The translations under genes and the position numbers were made by a program. From Corticimicrobacter sp040137905 (lineage in GTDB: Bacteria > Pseudomonadota > Gammaproteobacteria > Burkholderiales > Burkholderiaceae_B), in the NCBI RefSeq assembly GCF_040137905.1, contig NZ_JBEFDG010000068.1, positions 1 through 64,000 on the forward strand: a DNA stretch of 64,000 nucleotides, given 5' to 3'. The notes below the pieces were generated by a model. The model was given only the letters and a program-made list of their open reading frames with translations. It was not told the origin of the DNA and ran no database searches. Numbering within the stretch: position 1 is the stretch's first letter; the number at the start of each line of letters is the position of its first letter. Below, piece after piece: positions 29,270 through 36,133 of the stretch.

Positions 29270-30409
29270 TTACTTGACGACGGAGCGTCGTTCGCGGCGC
29301 AGCGCAGCCATGGCCACATCATCGAGATTGAGGTGTCCACGCACCAGATCCGGCGGCGTCAGGGCCAACCACTGGTTCAGGGAAATATCCTTGTAGATCG
29401 GCGTATTGAAGATATTGAGCACCCGTACAGGCTTGTCGCCGATATTTTCGATATAGTGCGCCAGCGTACGGGGCACATAACCCACATCGCCCGCCCGATA
29501 ATTGAAGGTACGTGCCTTGGACGTCGCATCAAACACGGTCATGCGCGCCTCGCCCGACAGGTAATACTGCCACTCGTCACCGTCCGGATGCCAATGGATT
29601 TCACGCAATGCACCCGGCTCCAGATCGATGATCAAGGCCGACATATTGGTGATCGGGAAATTCTTGGCATCAATGATGGTCGTGGCACCTGCCGGCCCCC
29701 ATTGCGTAGGCTTCAGTTCAGATGAGTGGATCGTGTAGGGATTGTGTGGACGCTGGTCGGGCAAGTCCTTCAGCACCTCTTCCAGCGGTGCCGGCACAGG
29801 CAGGCGGAAAATATACTTTTCCTTGGGCGGCAGATTGTCGAAATGCTCGGCAGGAATGCCGAAATTCTTGGCGATCACGTCACGCGGCATATGCGCCATC
29901 AGCTCGGTAACCAGCAACGTCTCATTTTCCGAGAAGTTGCCATCATCGAACACCAGCAGGAATTCGCAGCCGCCCTCCAGACCCTGGATCGAGTGGGGTG
30001 TCCCCGAGGGAAACAGCCAGATATCACCGGCTTCCAGATCATCAATGAACACGTTGCGGTCGGGATCGACCACAGTGACGCGGCAACGGCCTTCCAGTAC
30101 ATACCCCCACTCCGCTTCCTTATGCCAGTGCAGTTCGCGCACCACACCCGAATCCAGGCGCATATCCACGCCAGCCAGACCCTTGGCCGCCGGCAATTCG
30201 CGCACCGTGACCTCGCGTGCCCAGCCACCTTCTTCCAGGCGGTTATGCGCCATGCCGAAGGAGAATTTGAGATTGGGGATGGAACCGTTGTCGGTTTCGG
30301 GAGGAATCAGAATATCGGGATTCTGACGATCAAGTTCAATATTGCGAGGGCCAGGATCAGTCGCACCTTTATCACCACGAATAGGCTGCAGAGCGTCTTT
30401 CTCAGTCAT
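29270..30409 (-). CDS. oxdC: Bicupin oxalate decarboxylase
   Basis: A 379-residue protein with two cupin domains, each with a Mn ligand set. The N-terminal site has His94, His96, Glu100 and His139. The C-terminal site has His272, His274, Glu279 and His318. The flexible lid near residues 160-164 reads SENET, keeping the Glu that favours decarboxylation over oxidation (SENST in B. subtilis OxdC). It would convert oxalate to formate and CO2, consuming a proton. There is no signal peptide, so it is cytoplasmic. The start at 30409 has GAGGTG at 6-bp spacing. The first gene of a two-gene unit with the AEC permease. In the second site, Asn332 appears at the place of B. subtilis Glu333. Confidence 0.88.
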   Translation of the reverse strand: MTEKDALQPIRGDKGATDPGPRNIELDRQNPDILIPPETDNGSIPNLKFSFGMAHNRLEEGGWAREVTVRELPAAKGLAGVDMRLDSGVVRELHWHKEAEWGYVLEGRCRVTVVDPDRNVFIDDLEAGDIWLFPSGTPHSIQGLEGGCEFLLVFDDGNFSENETLLVTELMAHMPRDVIAKNFGIPAEHFDNLPPKEKYIFRLPVPAPLEEVLKDLPDQRPHNPYTIHSSELKPTQWGPAGATTIIDAKNFPITNMSALIIDLEPGALREIHWHPDGDEWQYYLSGEARMTVFDATSKARTFNYRAGDVGYVPRTLAHYIENIGDKPVRVLNIFNTPIYKDISLNQWLALTPPDLVRGHLNLDDVAMAALRRERRSVVK

Positions 30410-30446
30410 ACATATCACCTCGATCAAGTTATGTCCAAAAAAGCCA

Positions 30447-30471
30447 TTGATCTATTTAACCGATAGATCAA
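30447..30471. promoter_or_regulatory. Palindromic operator upstream of oxdC
   Basis: A perfect inverted repeat TTGATCTAT-N7-ATAGATCAA, 38-62 bp upstream of the oxdC start and so probably overlapping its promoter. The half sites resemble FNR half sites, but the spacing (15 bp between TTGAT and ATCAA rather than 4) excludes a normal FNR box. The cognate regulator is not recognised in this window. Confidence 0.7.
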
Positions 30472-30824
30472 GACCCAATCGATATTATCAGTAGCAACAT
30501 GACCATTCAAGGTAATACTGAAATTCAATTTCCCATAAGGGAAAACACCTAGTCAATTTTGAAATATACAAAAACAATGAATTAATATTTGCCCTGTCGA
30601 AAGCAAAAACCCAATCAAAACAAATCGATTGCCATCAGCCACAAAAAAACCAACGGAACTGTGAATATATTATTAATTCATAAATATAAAACACAAAAAA
30701 ACATTCAAAACATTCCAACACAACTCAATATGATTCACGACAAAAAGCACAAAACAGCGTCATGATGCACAGTCAAAGCCGTCGATTCACACATATGATC
30801 TACTGTCAGGGGCTATCGACAGGC
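30472..30824. other. Very AT-rich gene-free region upstream of oxdC
   Basis: About 350 bp with no credible gene. It has many A tracts and TTAATTCATAAATAT-like stretches and is clearly lower in GC than every neighbouring gene. It lies between the oxdC operator and the terminator of the cbb3 operon. Such DNA often binds H-NS-like silencers (MvaT/Bv3F in betaproteobacteria) or marks a junction of acquired DNA. No repeats or att-like ends are evident. Confidence 0.7.
30529..30544. promoter_or_regulatory. Second inverted repeat upstream of oxdC
   Basis: TTTCCC-ATAA-GGGAAA, a perfect six-base inverted repeat 120-135 bp upstream of the oxdC start within AT-rich DNA. Possibly a distal activator site. 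No regulator is assigned. Confidence 0.45.
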
Positions 30825-30857
30825 AAAAAAAATGCCTGCCCGAATCGGGCAGGCATT
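30825..30857 (-). terminator. Terminator of the ccoNOQP operon
   Basis: A 12-base-pair stem (AATGCCTGCCCG with CGGGCAGGCATT) and a three-base loop, followed by at least six further U residues on the minus strand. It lies 21 bp after the FixH-like gene. Confidence 0.92.
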
Positions 30858-30878
30858 TCTGCATCAACAGATGGGTGA

Positions 30879-31130
30879 TCAGCGCTCCGTCACATCCACC
30901 TGCTCGATCACCACAGATGCTGCGCCAGCCTGGGCAGGCTGCACCCGTTCGATCACCAGCCCGCGCTTCAGGCCTTCGTTGAGAGGCTGATCACTGAATT
31001 GCTGCAGTGCCAGGGTAATGGTCACGGCACAGGCAACGATCGCAATGGCCGGCCCCGCCATCAGGAACCAGGGCCAGGGCTCACGCCACCACGGGCCGGA
31101 TTGCAGATTCGTTGCTTTTACTGTTGCCAT
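30879..31130 (-). CDS. Short FixH/CcoH-like membrane protein
   Basis: An 83-residue protein with one membrane helix (about 22-42). The segment WWREPWPWFLMAGPAIAIVA matches the N-terminal helix of FixH/CcoH, the cbb3 assembly factor. The usual periplasmic beta domain of FixH (total about 150-170 residues) is missing: only about 40 residues follow the helix. The start at 31130 has GGTGG upstream, and a GTG three codons earlier is possible. It lies where ccoG-ccoH are normally found, downstream of ccoP, and probably takes part in cbb3 oxidase assembly or stability. Confidence 0.65.
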   Translation of the reverse strand: MATVKATNLQSGPWWREPWPWFLMAGPAIAIVACAVTITLALQQFSDQPLNEGLKRGLVIERVQPAQAGAASVVIEQVDVTER

Positions 31131-31262
31131 GTTGACCACCCAAATAAGTGCATGTTGAAACGAAAGCGCCGCCCCCGTTCCCTGATGCCGATATCTTCAT
31201 GATACGCGCTTCGGAAAGGGTGCGGCAAGGATCACACTGACTGGTGCGATCCTTCCTGCTGT

Positions 31263-32189
31263 TTACTGCTGCGCAACAGGAGGCACAGGATTGTCCGGGC
31301 GGCTCCAGACCCAGGCAGCCAGGATCTTGATCTGCTCGGGCGTCAGGATCTTCTCGTGCGCCGGCATGCGGTTGGTACGGCCATTCTGGATCGCCTCGAC
31401 GATCTTGGCTTCGGAACTACCGAAGATCCAGACATCGTCCGTCAGGTTGGGCGCACCCAGCAACTGGTTGCCCTTGGCATCTGCGCCGTGGCAAGCCACG
31501 CAGGTTTCCATGAAAGCCCGCTCACCGCGAACGGCACGCAGTTGGTCATGGGCCAGACCAGACAGGGAACGCACATAGTTGGCGATATCCACAGCCGTTG
31601 CACCGTCGATCACCTCACCCAGCGGTGCCATGATGCCATGGCGACCATAGGTGATGGTCTGGACGATGGTCTCAGGGTCGCCACCATATTGCCAGTCATC
31701 GTTGGCCAGGTTGGGAAAACCGGTGCTGCCGCGTGCGTCGGAACCGTGGCACTGTGCACAGGTATTCAGGAACAACCGCTGACCAATGGCCATGGCATCC
31801 GGATCCTGGGCAATCTCGGTGACATCCATCGCACCGAACTTGGCATAGATCGGACGAACCCGCTCAGCCTCGGCAGCCAGAGCATCCTGGACTTCCTTGG
31901 CCTGCGTATGCTGCAAGTAGCCGCCATAGCTGCCCAGGCCCGGGTAGAGCACCAGATAGCCAATGCCGAAAATACACATCAGCAGATACATCCAGGTCCA
32001 CCAGCGCGGCACCGGGTTGTTCAGCTCGGCCACACCATCCCATTCGTGGCCCGTGTTTTCAGCAGTGTTGGGCGGTCGCTTGCCCAGCCAGGCGCGCTGC
32101 GTCCAGAGCAGCCAGACGCACCAGAGAATACCGGCCAGGGAAATGCCGCCAACGTAATATCCCCAAAAGCCGCTGACATAATCATTCAT
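31263..32189 (-). CDS. ccoP: cbb3 oxidase dihaem subunit CcoP
   Basis: A 308-residue membrane-anchored cytochrome c. Two N-terminal helices (about 8-28 and 66-84) flank a short loop. Two haem c sites follow, CAQCH and CVACH, each with a distal Met (IMAPLG and RMPAHE regions). It passes electrons to CcoO and CcoN during microaerobic respiration. The start overlaps the end of ccoQ by 8 bp. Confidence 0.96.
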   Translation of the reverse strand: MNDYVSGFWGYYVGGISLAGILWCVWLLWTQRAWLGKRPPNTAENTGHEWDGVAELNNPVPRWWTWMYLLMCIFGIGYLVLYPGLGSYGGYLQHTQAKEVQDALAAEAERVRPIYAKFGAMDVTEIAQDPDAMAIGQRLFLNTCAQCHGSDARGSTGFPNLANDDWQYGGDPETIVQTITYGRHGIMAPLGEVIDGATAVDIANYVRSLSGLAHDQLRAVRGERAFMETCVACHGADAKGNQLLGAPNLTDDVWIFGSSEAKIVEAIQNGRTNRMPAHEKILTPEQIKILAAWVWSRPDNPVPPVAQQ

Positions 32190-32361
32190 GCCCGTTCTTC
32201 CTTTCTTTTTGTTCCACGGAGTCTTCTTCCGGCAGATCGAATGGCAGCATTGCTGCTTCTTCGTTGGCCTTCTTGCGGCCCTTGGAAAAAGCCCACCATA
32301 CGATGCCGATGAAGAACACCAGCCCGACCAAAGTCATGATGCCATTCAGAGTGCCGTTCAT
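32182..32361 (-). CDS. ccoQ: cbb3 oxidase small subunit CcoQ
   Basis: A 59-residue protein found by translating the minus strand between ccoO and ccoP. It begins MNGTLNGIMTLVGLVFF, has one membrane helix (about residues 8-25) ending IGIVWWAFSKGRKK, and then an acidic, charged tail ending in NGHE. Helix, position and FSKGRK-type boundary are typical of CcoQ, which stabilises CcoP in the complex. The stop overlaps the ccoP start, and ccoO ends 12 bp upstream. Confidence 0.9.
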   Translation of the reverse strand: MNGTLNGIMTLVGLVFFIGIVWWAFSKGRKKANEEAAMLPFDLPEEDSVEQKERKNGHE

Positions 32362-32373
32362 ATAAAGATCCTG

Positions 32374-33039
32374 TTATTGCTGAGCAGCCTGCGCTGCCTG
32401 TTCACGGGCGTCACGCACGCCCACCCCAAGCCCCTGGAGATATGCGACCAGGGCGTCCTCTTCCGTATAGCCTTGTCCATCAACCTGAGCAGGTGCCGCG
32501 GCAATCTGTTCTTCGGTGTAGGGCACGCCCAGGAAGCGCAGCGCATTCATGCGCGACTGGAGCTCGCTGGTATCCAGAGCCGTGTTCTGCAGCCAGGGAT
32601 AGGCAGGCATGTTCGACTCGGGCACCACGGCACGGGGATTGCGCAGGTGAATGCGGTGCCATTCATCGGAATAGCGCTCACCCACGCGGGCCAGATCGGG
32701 ACCGGTACGCTTGGAGCCCCACAGGAAGGGGTGGTCGTAGACCGACTCCCCTGCCACCGAGAACTCGCCATAGCGCTGAACCTCGGCACGCAGTGCACGG
32801 ATCTGCTGCGAGTGGCAGCCGACACAGCCTTCGCGGATATAGATATCCCGACCCAGCAGGCGCAGCGGCTCGTAGGGCTCGACGCCCGGAGTCGGTGTAG
32901 TGGTCGAATGCTGGAAGAACAGCGGCACGATCTGCACCAAGCCAGCAACGGCAACGACCAGGATGCTCAGAACGATCATCAGGCCGACGTTCTTTTCAAT
33001 CGTTTCGTGCGAAAAGAATTTGGATTTTTTTTCTGACAT
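32374..33039 (-). CDS. ccoO: cbb3 oxidase monohaem subunit CcoO
   Basis: A 221-residue membrane-anchored cytochrome c with one N-terminal helix (about 15-38) and one haem c site (GCVGCHSQQIR). The downstream Met is probably in the SNMPAYPWL segment. Electrons pass from CcoP through this haem to CcoN. It follows ccoN by 12 bp and precedes ccoQ by 12 bp. Confidence 0.96.
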   Translation of the reverse strand: MSEKKSKFFSHETIEKNVGLMIVLSILVVAVAGLVQIVPLFFQHSTTTPTPGVEPYEPLRLLGRDIYIREGCVGCHSQQIRALRAEVQRYGEFSVAGESVYDHPFLWGSKRTGPDLARVGERYSDEWHRIHLRNPRAVVPESNMPAYPWLQNTALDTSELQSRMNALRFLGVPYTEEQIAAAPAQVDGQGYTEEDALVAYLQGLGVGVRDAREQAAQAAQQ

Positions 33040-33051
33040 GACCTTTCTTCC

Positions 33052-34548
33052 TCAAACTTGAGCTGTCGCGACAGAAGCTGCTGCAGCCGGCTTTGCCTTC
33101 GACTGATCAGCCAGGCTATCCGGGATCTCGAGATTGTCGATAGCCTTGCCAGCCATCGCCGTCTTGTAGGTATTCCAGGCCATGACCAGGGCACCCGTCA
33201 GGAACAGTACACCGCCCATCAGACGAATCAGGTAGAACGGATAGGTCGCCTTCACGCCTTCGACGAAGGTGTAGGTCAGCGTACCGTCAGGCTCGGTAGC
33301 ACGCCACATCAGACCCTGCATCACACCGGCAATCCACATTGCAGCGATATAAAGCACGATACCGATGGTCGCAACCCAGAAGTGCAGTTCGATCAGCGAG
33401 GTGCTGTACATTTTTTCGCGACCAAACATGCGCGGGATCACGTAGTAGAGCGAACCGAAGCTGATCATGGCCACCCAGCCGAGCGCACCCGAGTGCACGT
33501 GGCCGATTGTCCAGTCGGTGTAGTGCGACAGCGCGTTGACCGTGCGGATCGACATCATCGAACCTTCGAAGGTCGACATACCGTAGAAGGACAGCGACAC
33601 CACCAGGAACTTGAGGATCGGATCGGTGCGCAGCTTGTGCCAGGCACCGGACAGCGTCATGATGCCGTTGATCATCCCGCCCCAGGAAGGAGCCAGCAGG
33701 ATCAGCGAGAACACCATGCCCAACGACTGGACCCAGTCAGGCAACGAGGTGTAGTGCAGGTGATGCGGACCGGCCCACATGTAGGTGAAGGCCAGCGCCC
33801 AGAAGTGGACGATGGAGAGGCGATACGAATAGATCGGACGATCAGCCTGCTTCGGCACGAAGTAGTACATCATGCCCAGGAACGCGGTGGTCAGGAAAAA
33901 GCCCACGGCGTTGTGGCCATACCACCACTGCACCATGGCATCCTGCACGCCGGGATAGGCCGAGTAGGACTTGAACCAGCCCCAGGGCACTTCCAGGTTA
34001 TTGAAGATGTGCAGAATGGCGATGGTCAGGATGAACGAACCATAGAACCAGTTGGCCACATAGATGTGGCGCGCCTTGCGCTTGACGATGGTACCGAAGA
34101 ACACGATCGCATAGGACACCCAGACCAGCGTGATCAGGATGTCGATAGGCCATTCGAGCTCAGCGTATTCCTTGCTGCTGGTGTAACCCATGGGCAGGGA
34201 AATGGCGGCTGCCACGATGACGGCTTGCCAGCCCCAGAAGGTAAAGGCCGCCAGCTTGTCGCAGAACAGCCGCGCCTGACAGGTGCGCTGTACCACGTAG
34301 TACGACGTTGCGAACAGTGCACTGCCGCCGAACGCAAAAATCACTGCATTGGTATGCAGCGGCCGCAGGCGACCATAGGTCAGCCAGGGCGTATCGAAGT
34401 TGAGTGCAGGCCAGATCAGTTGGGCGGCAATAATGACCCCCACAAGCAAACCAACAACCGCCCACACCACCGTCATGATGGCAAATTGCCGGACTACCTT
34501 GTAATTAAAGGTATCCGCAATATTTGCGCTTACCGCGCGATCACTCAT
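33052..34548 (-). CDS. ccoN: cbb3 oxidase catalytic subunit CcoN
   Basis: A 498-residue haem-copper oxidase subunit with about 12-14 membrane helices. It carries the low-spin haem b and the haem b3-CuB site. His-rich helix segments such as HTNAVIFAFGG, WWYGHNAVGFFLT, GPHHLHYTSLPDW and TIGHVHSGALGW supply the metal ligands. The start at 34548 has GGGGATGG upstream. An FNR box centred about 75 bp upstream fits induction at low oxygen. It is the first gene of ccoNOQP plus the FixH-like gene. Confidence 0.97.
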   Translation of the reverse strand: MSDRAVSANIADTFNYKVVRQFAIMTVVWAVVGLLVGVIIAAQLIWPALNFDTPWLTYGRLRPLHTNAVIFAFGGSALFATSYYVVQRTCQARLFCDKLAAFTFWGWQAVIVAAAISLPMGYTSSKEYAELEWPIDILITLVWVSYAIVFFGTIVKRKARHIYVANWFYGSFILTIAILHIFNNLEVPWGWFKSYSAYPGVQDAMVQWWYGHNAVGFFLTTAFLGMMYYFVPKQADRPIYSYRLSIVHFWALAFTYMWAGPHHLHYTSLPDWVQSLGMVFSLILLAPSWGGMINGIMTLSGAWHKLRTDPILKFLVVSLSFYGMSTFEGSMMSIRTVNALSHYTDWTIGHVHSGALGWVAMISFGSLYYVIPRMFGREKMYSTSLIELHFWVATIGIVLYIAAMWIAGVMQGLMWRATEPDGTLTYTFVEGVKATYPFYLIRLMGGVLFLTGALVMAWNTYKTAMAGKAIDNLEIPDSLADQSKAKPAAAASVATAQV

Positions 34549-34615
34549 GGTCCATCCCCTATTAAGGAACACAAATTTACGGATGCTATTTTGCCTATAA
34601 GCACCCGCTATTGTG

Positions 34616-34629
34616 TTGACCTATATCAA
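34616..34629. promoter_or_regulatory. FNR box upstream of ccoN
   Basis: TTGAC-CTAT-ATCAA matches the FNR consensus TTGAT-N4-ATCAA at nine of ten positions. On the minus strand an AAAATA -10-like element lies about 33 bp downstream of its centre, close to class II activation geometry (site near -41.5). Confidence 0.82.
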
Positions 34630-34814
34630 CGCCCGTCAGTCTGCTCCGGAGACTCTGAAGGCGTATCGGATGGCTTGTCATCGTCCAGCAGGACGGATTG
34701 CGCGGCATTATCGGTGCCTTCGAACTGGCCGGAGAAGATCGCCCACCAGAGCGCCCCGCCGATCAACAGCACGAATCCCATGGAAATGGGCAGCAACAGG
34801 TACAGAATTTCCAT
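34626..34814 (-). CDS. ccoS: cbb3 oxidase assembly protein CcoS
   Basis: A 62-residue protein with a single N-terminal membrane helix (MEILYLLLPISMGFVLLIGG) and the conserved ALWWAIFSGQFEGTD boundary of CcoS/FixS. The polar tail is rich in Ser, Asp and Pro. CcoS is needed to insert haem and copper into cbb3 oxidase. GGGGAG precedes the start. The gene ends over the ccoN FNR box and normally follows ccoI directly. Here it follows the ATPase-less ccoI homologue by 122 bp. Confidence 0.9.
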   Translation of the reverse strand: MEILYLLLPISMGFVLLIGGALWWAIFSGQFEGTDNAAQSVLLDDDKPSDTPSESPEQTDGR

Positions 34815-34936
34815 TGCGCTCCCCTATTTCGAACAACAGATTCGTTGTTTTTGGTCACAAAATACCGCTTGCCTGTTCATGCCTTGCGCATGAATCGAGC
34901 GTAAAGAATAGCACACGCACGATACCGCACAGAGCA

Positions 34937-35941
34937 TCACGCCAGGGCCTTTGCGACACCCAGCGTAGCCGTCTGCGATCGCCAGCTCAGGCGCCAGGCA
35001 TTGATAACCACGGCCAGGGACGACAGCAGCATGCTGAGCGCCGCCAGCCAGGGCGCAACCCAGCCCATGGCAGCCAGGGGCAATGCCAGCAGGTGCCATG
35101 CCAGCGAGCCGTAGAGGTTCTGGTTGGCCACACGGCGCACCCGCGCATAATAGGCCTGCAACTGGCTTTCGCCCAGCCCGCCGATGCGCGCCACCGTGGC
35201 GTCGCCTGCTGCCATGGCGGTCGGCACGGCCATCGCCAGGGCACAGGGACAGCTCATGACCAGCAATGCCACGCTGATCGGCAGGACCTGGGCTGGATCG
35301 AGCTGCCACCAGACCAGTGCCACTATCAGGGTAATGGATATCTGCAGCGTCACAAAAACCCCTGCGATGCGATCCGCCTGGGCCTCCATGCGGCGACGCA
35401 CCTGAATGTCGGCGGGCAGGCGCAGCCCTTCACAGGACTGCCGCGCCGCCAGTTCGAGATAGCGGGCCGTCAGCAGGAATGATACGAACATGACGACGGA
35501 GTCGAAATAGACGTGGCCATTCTGAGTCCAGGTGGCATAGGCACTCGGAAAAAAGGCCGCCACGATCCCCAGCGCCACCGGCACGTCCATGCCCATCCGA
35601 CCATTGCGCAATGCGACAAACGCACCGCGCCAGATCGGCAGCGCCGAATAGAGCACGACCGGCAGCGTCATGACCAGACTGGCCCAGTTCATCAGATAGA
35701 TCGCCCAGTCGAGCGTGATCAGCGTTTCCTCGGCCATCGAACTGCTGCGCAGATAGCCAGGCAGGGCCAGCGTACTGACCTGCATCATCATCAGCCAGGC
35801 CAGCCCCAACTTGGCCAGCATGCGACGCCGCTCGAGGCGGGACTCCGGAGACAGGCGTTCCCCCGCCTTGAACAGGCCCTCGAGAAAGGACGCCCTTGGG
35901 GCAGTCGCTTCCGGCTCGGAAGAAATAGGTGCAGAACTCAT
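34937..35941 (-). CDS. CcoI/FixI-like P1B-ATPase membrane core lacking all catalytic domains
   Basis: A 334-residue protein in one open frame. It contains all eight helices of a P1B copper ATPase: A, B, M1 and M2 (about 44-166), M3 and M4 (about 195-246, with the metal-binding SCPCALAMAVPTA), and M5 and M6 (about 274-318, ending LSSLAVVINAWRL). The actuator domain (TGE motif) is replaced by about 20 residues between M2 and M3. The phosphorylation and nucleotide-binding domain (DKTGT, GDGxND) is replaced by about 25 residues between M4 and M5. No N-terminal metal-binding domain is seen. ATP-driven transport is therefore impossible for this protein alone. Position upstream of ccoS identifies it as the ccoI locus. 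Upstream ATGs at 35950 and 35953 are alternative starts. Confidence 0.85.
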   Translation of the reverse strand: MSSAPISSEPEATAPRASFLEGLFKAGERLSPESRLERRRMLAKLGLAWLMMMQVSTLALPGYLRSSSMAEETLITLDWAIYLMNWASLVMTLPVVLYSALPIWRGAFVALRNGRMGMDVPVALGIVAAFFPSAYATWTQNGHVYFDSVVMFVSFLLTARYLELAARQSCEGLRLPADIQVRRRMEAQADRIAGVFVTLQISITLIVALVWWQLDPAQVLPISVALLVMSCPCALAMAVPTAMAAGDATVARIGGLGESQLQAYYARVRRVANQNLYGSLAWHLLALPLAAMGWVAPWLAALSMLLSSLAVVINAWRLSWRSQTATLGVAKALA

Positions 35942-35975
35942 GATGAGCATCATAAATCAATGCTGCCCTGCCGAT

Positions 35976-36005
35976 TTGATGCATCTCAAGATTGACACGC
36001 ATCAA
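35976..36005. promoter_or_regulatory. Tandem FNR boxes upstream of the ccoI-like gene
   Basis: Two adjacent sites, TTGAT-GCAT-CTCAA (35976-35989) and TTGAC-ACGC-ATCAA (35992-36005), each match nine of ten consensus positions. A minus-strand TATGAT -10 (35954-35949) lies 31 bp from the centre of the proximal box, ideal for class II activation. The predicted transcript start is at about 35942, next to the ATG at 35941. Confidence 0.8.
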
Positions 36006-36024
36006 TACACTTGGGCTACAAAAG

Positions 36025-36055
36025 CAAAAAACCACCCGTCCTGGGACGGGTGGTT
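36025..36055 (-). terminator. Terminator of aceA
   Basis: An 11-12 bp stem (AACCACCCGTC with GACGGGTGGTT) and a CTGG loop, followed by a U-rich run on the minus strand. It separates aceA from the Fnr-controlled cbb3 accessory genes. Confidence 0.9.
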
Positions 36056-36133
36056 CCATATGCGCCACACCCAGCCTGGAAGACGGGCGGCACCTGGACA
36101 AGTACCGACTACGCTACTGCGGGCGCTGCGCCG

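Noticed and set aside
30447..30471. FNR box upstream of oxdC
   Set aside because: The TTGAT and ATCAA half sites are there, but 15 bp apart instead of 4, so FNR cannot bind in its usual way.
34937..35941. Calling the ccoI-like gene a simple pseudogene
   Set aside because: There is no stop or frameshift, all eight helices and the CPC motif are kept, and two FNR boxes precede it. Decay rarely removes two separate domains in frame and leaves the rest intact.
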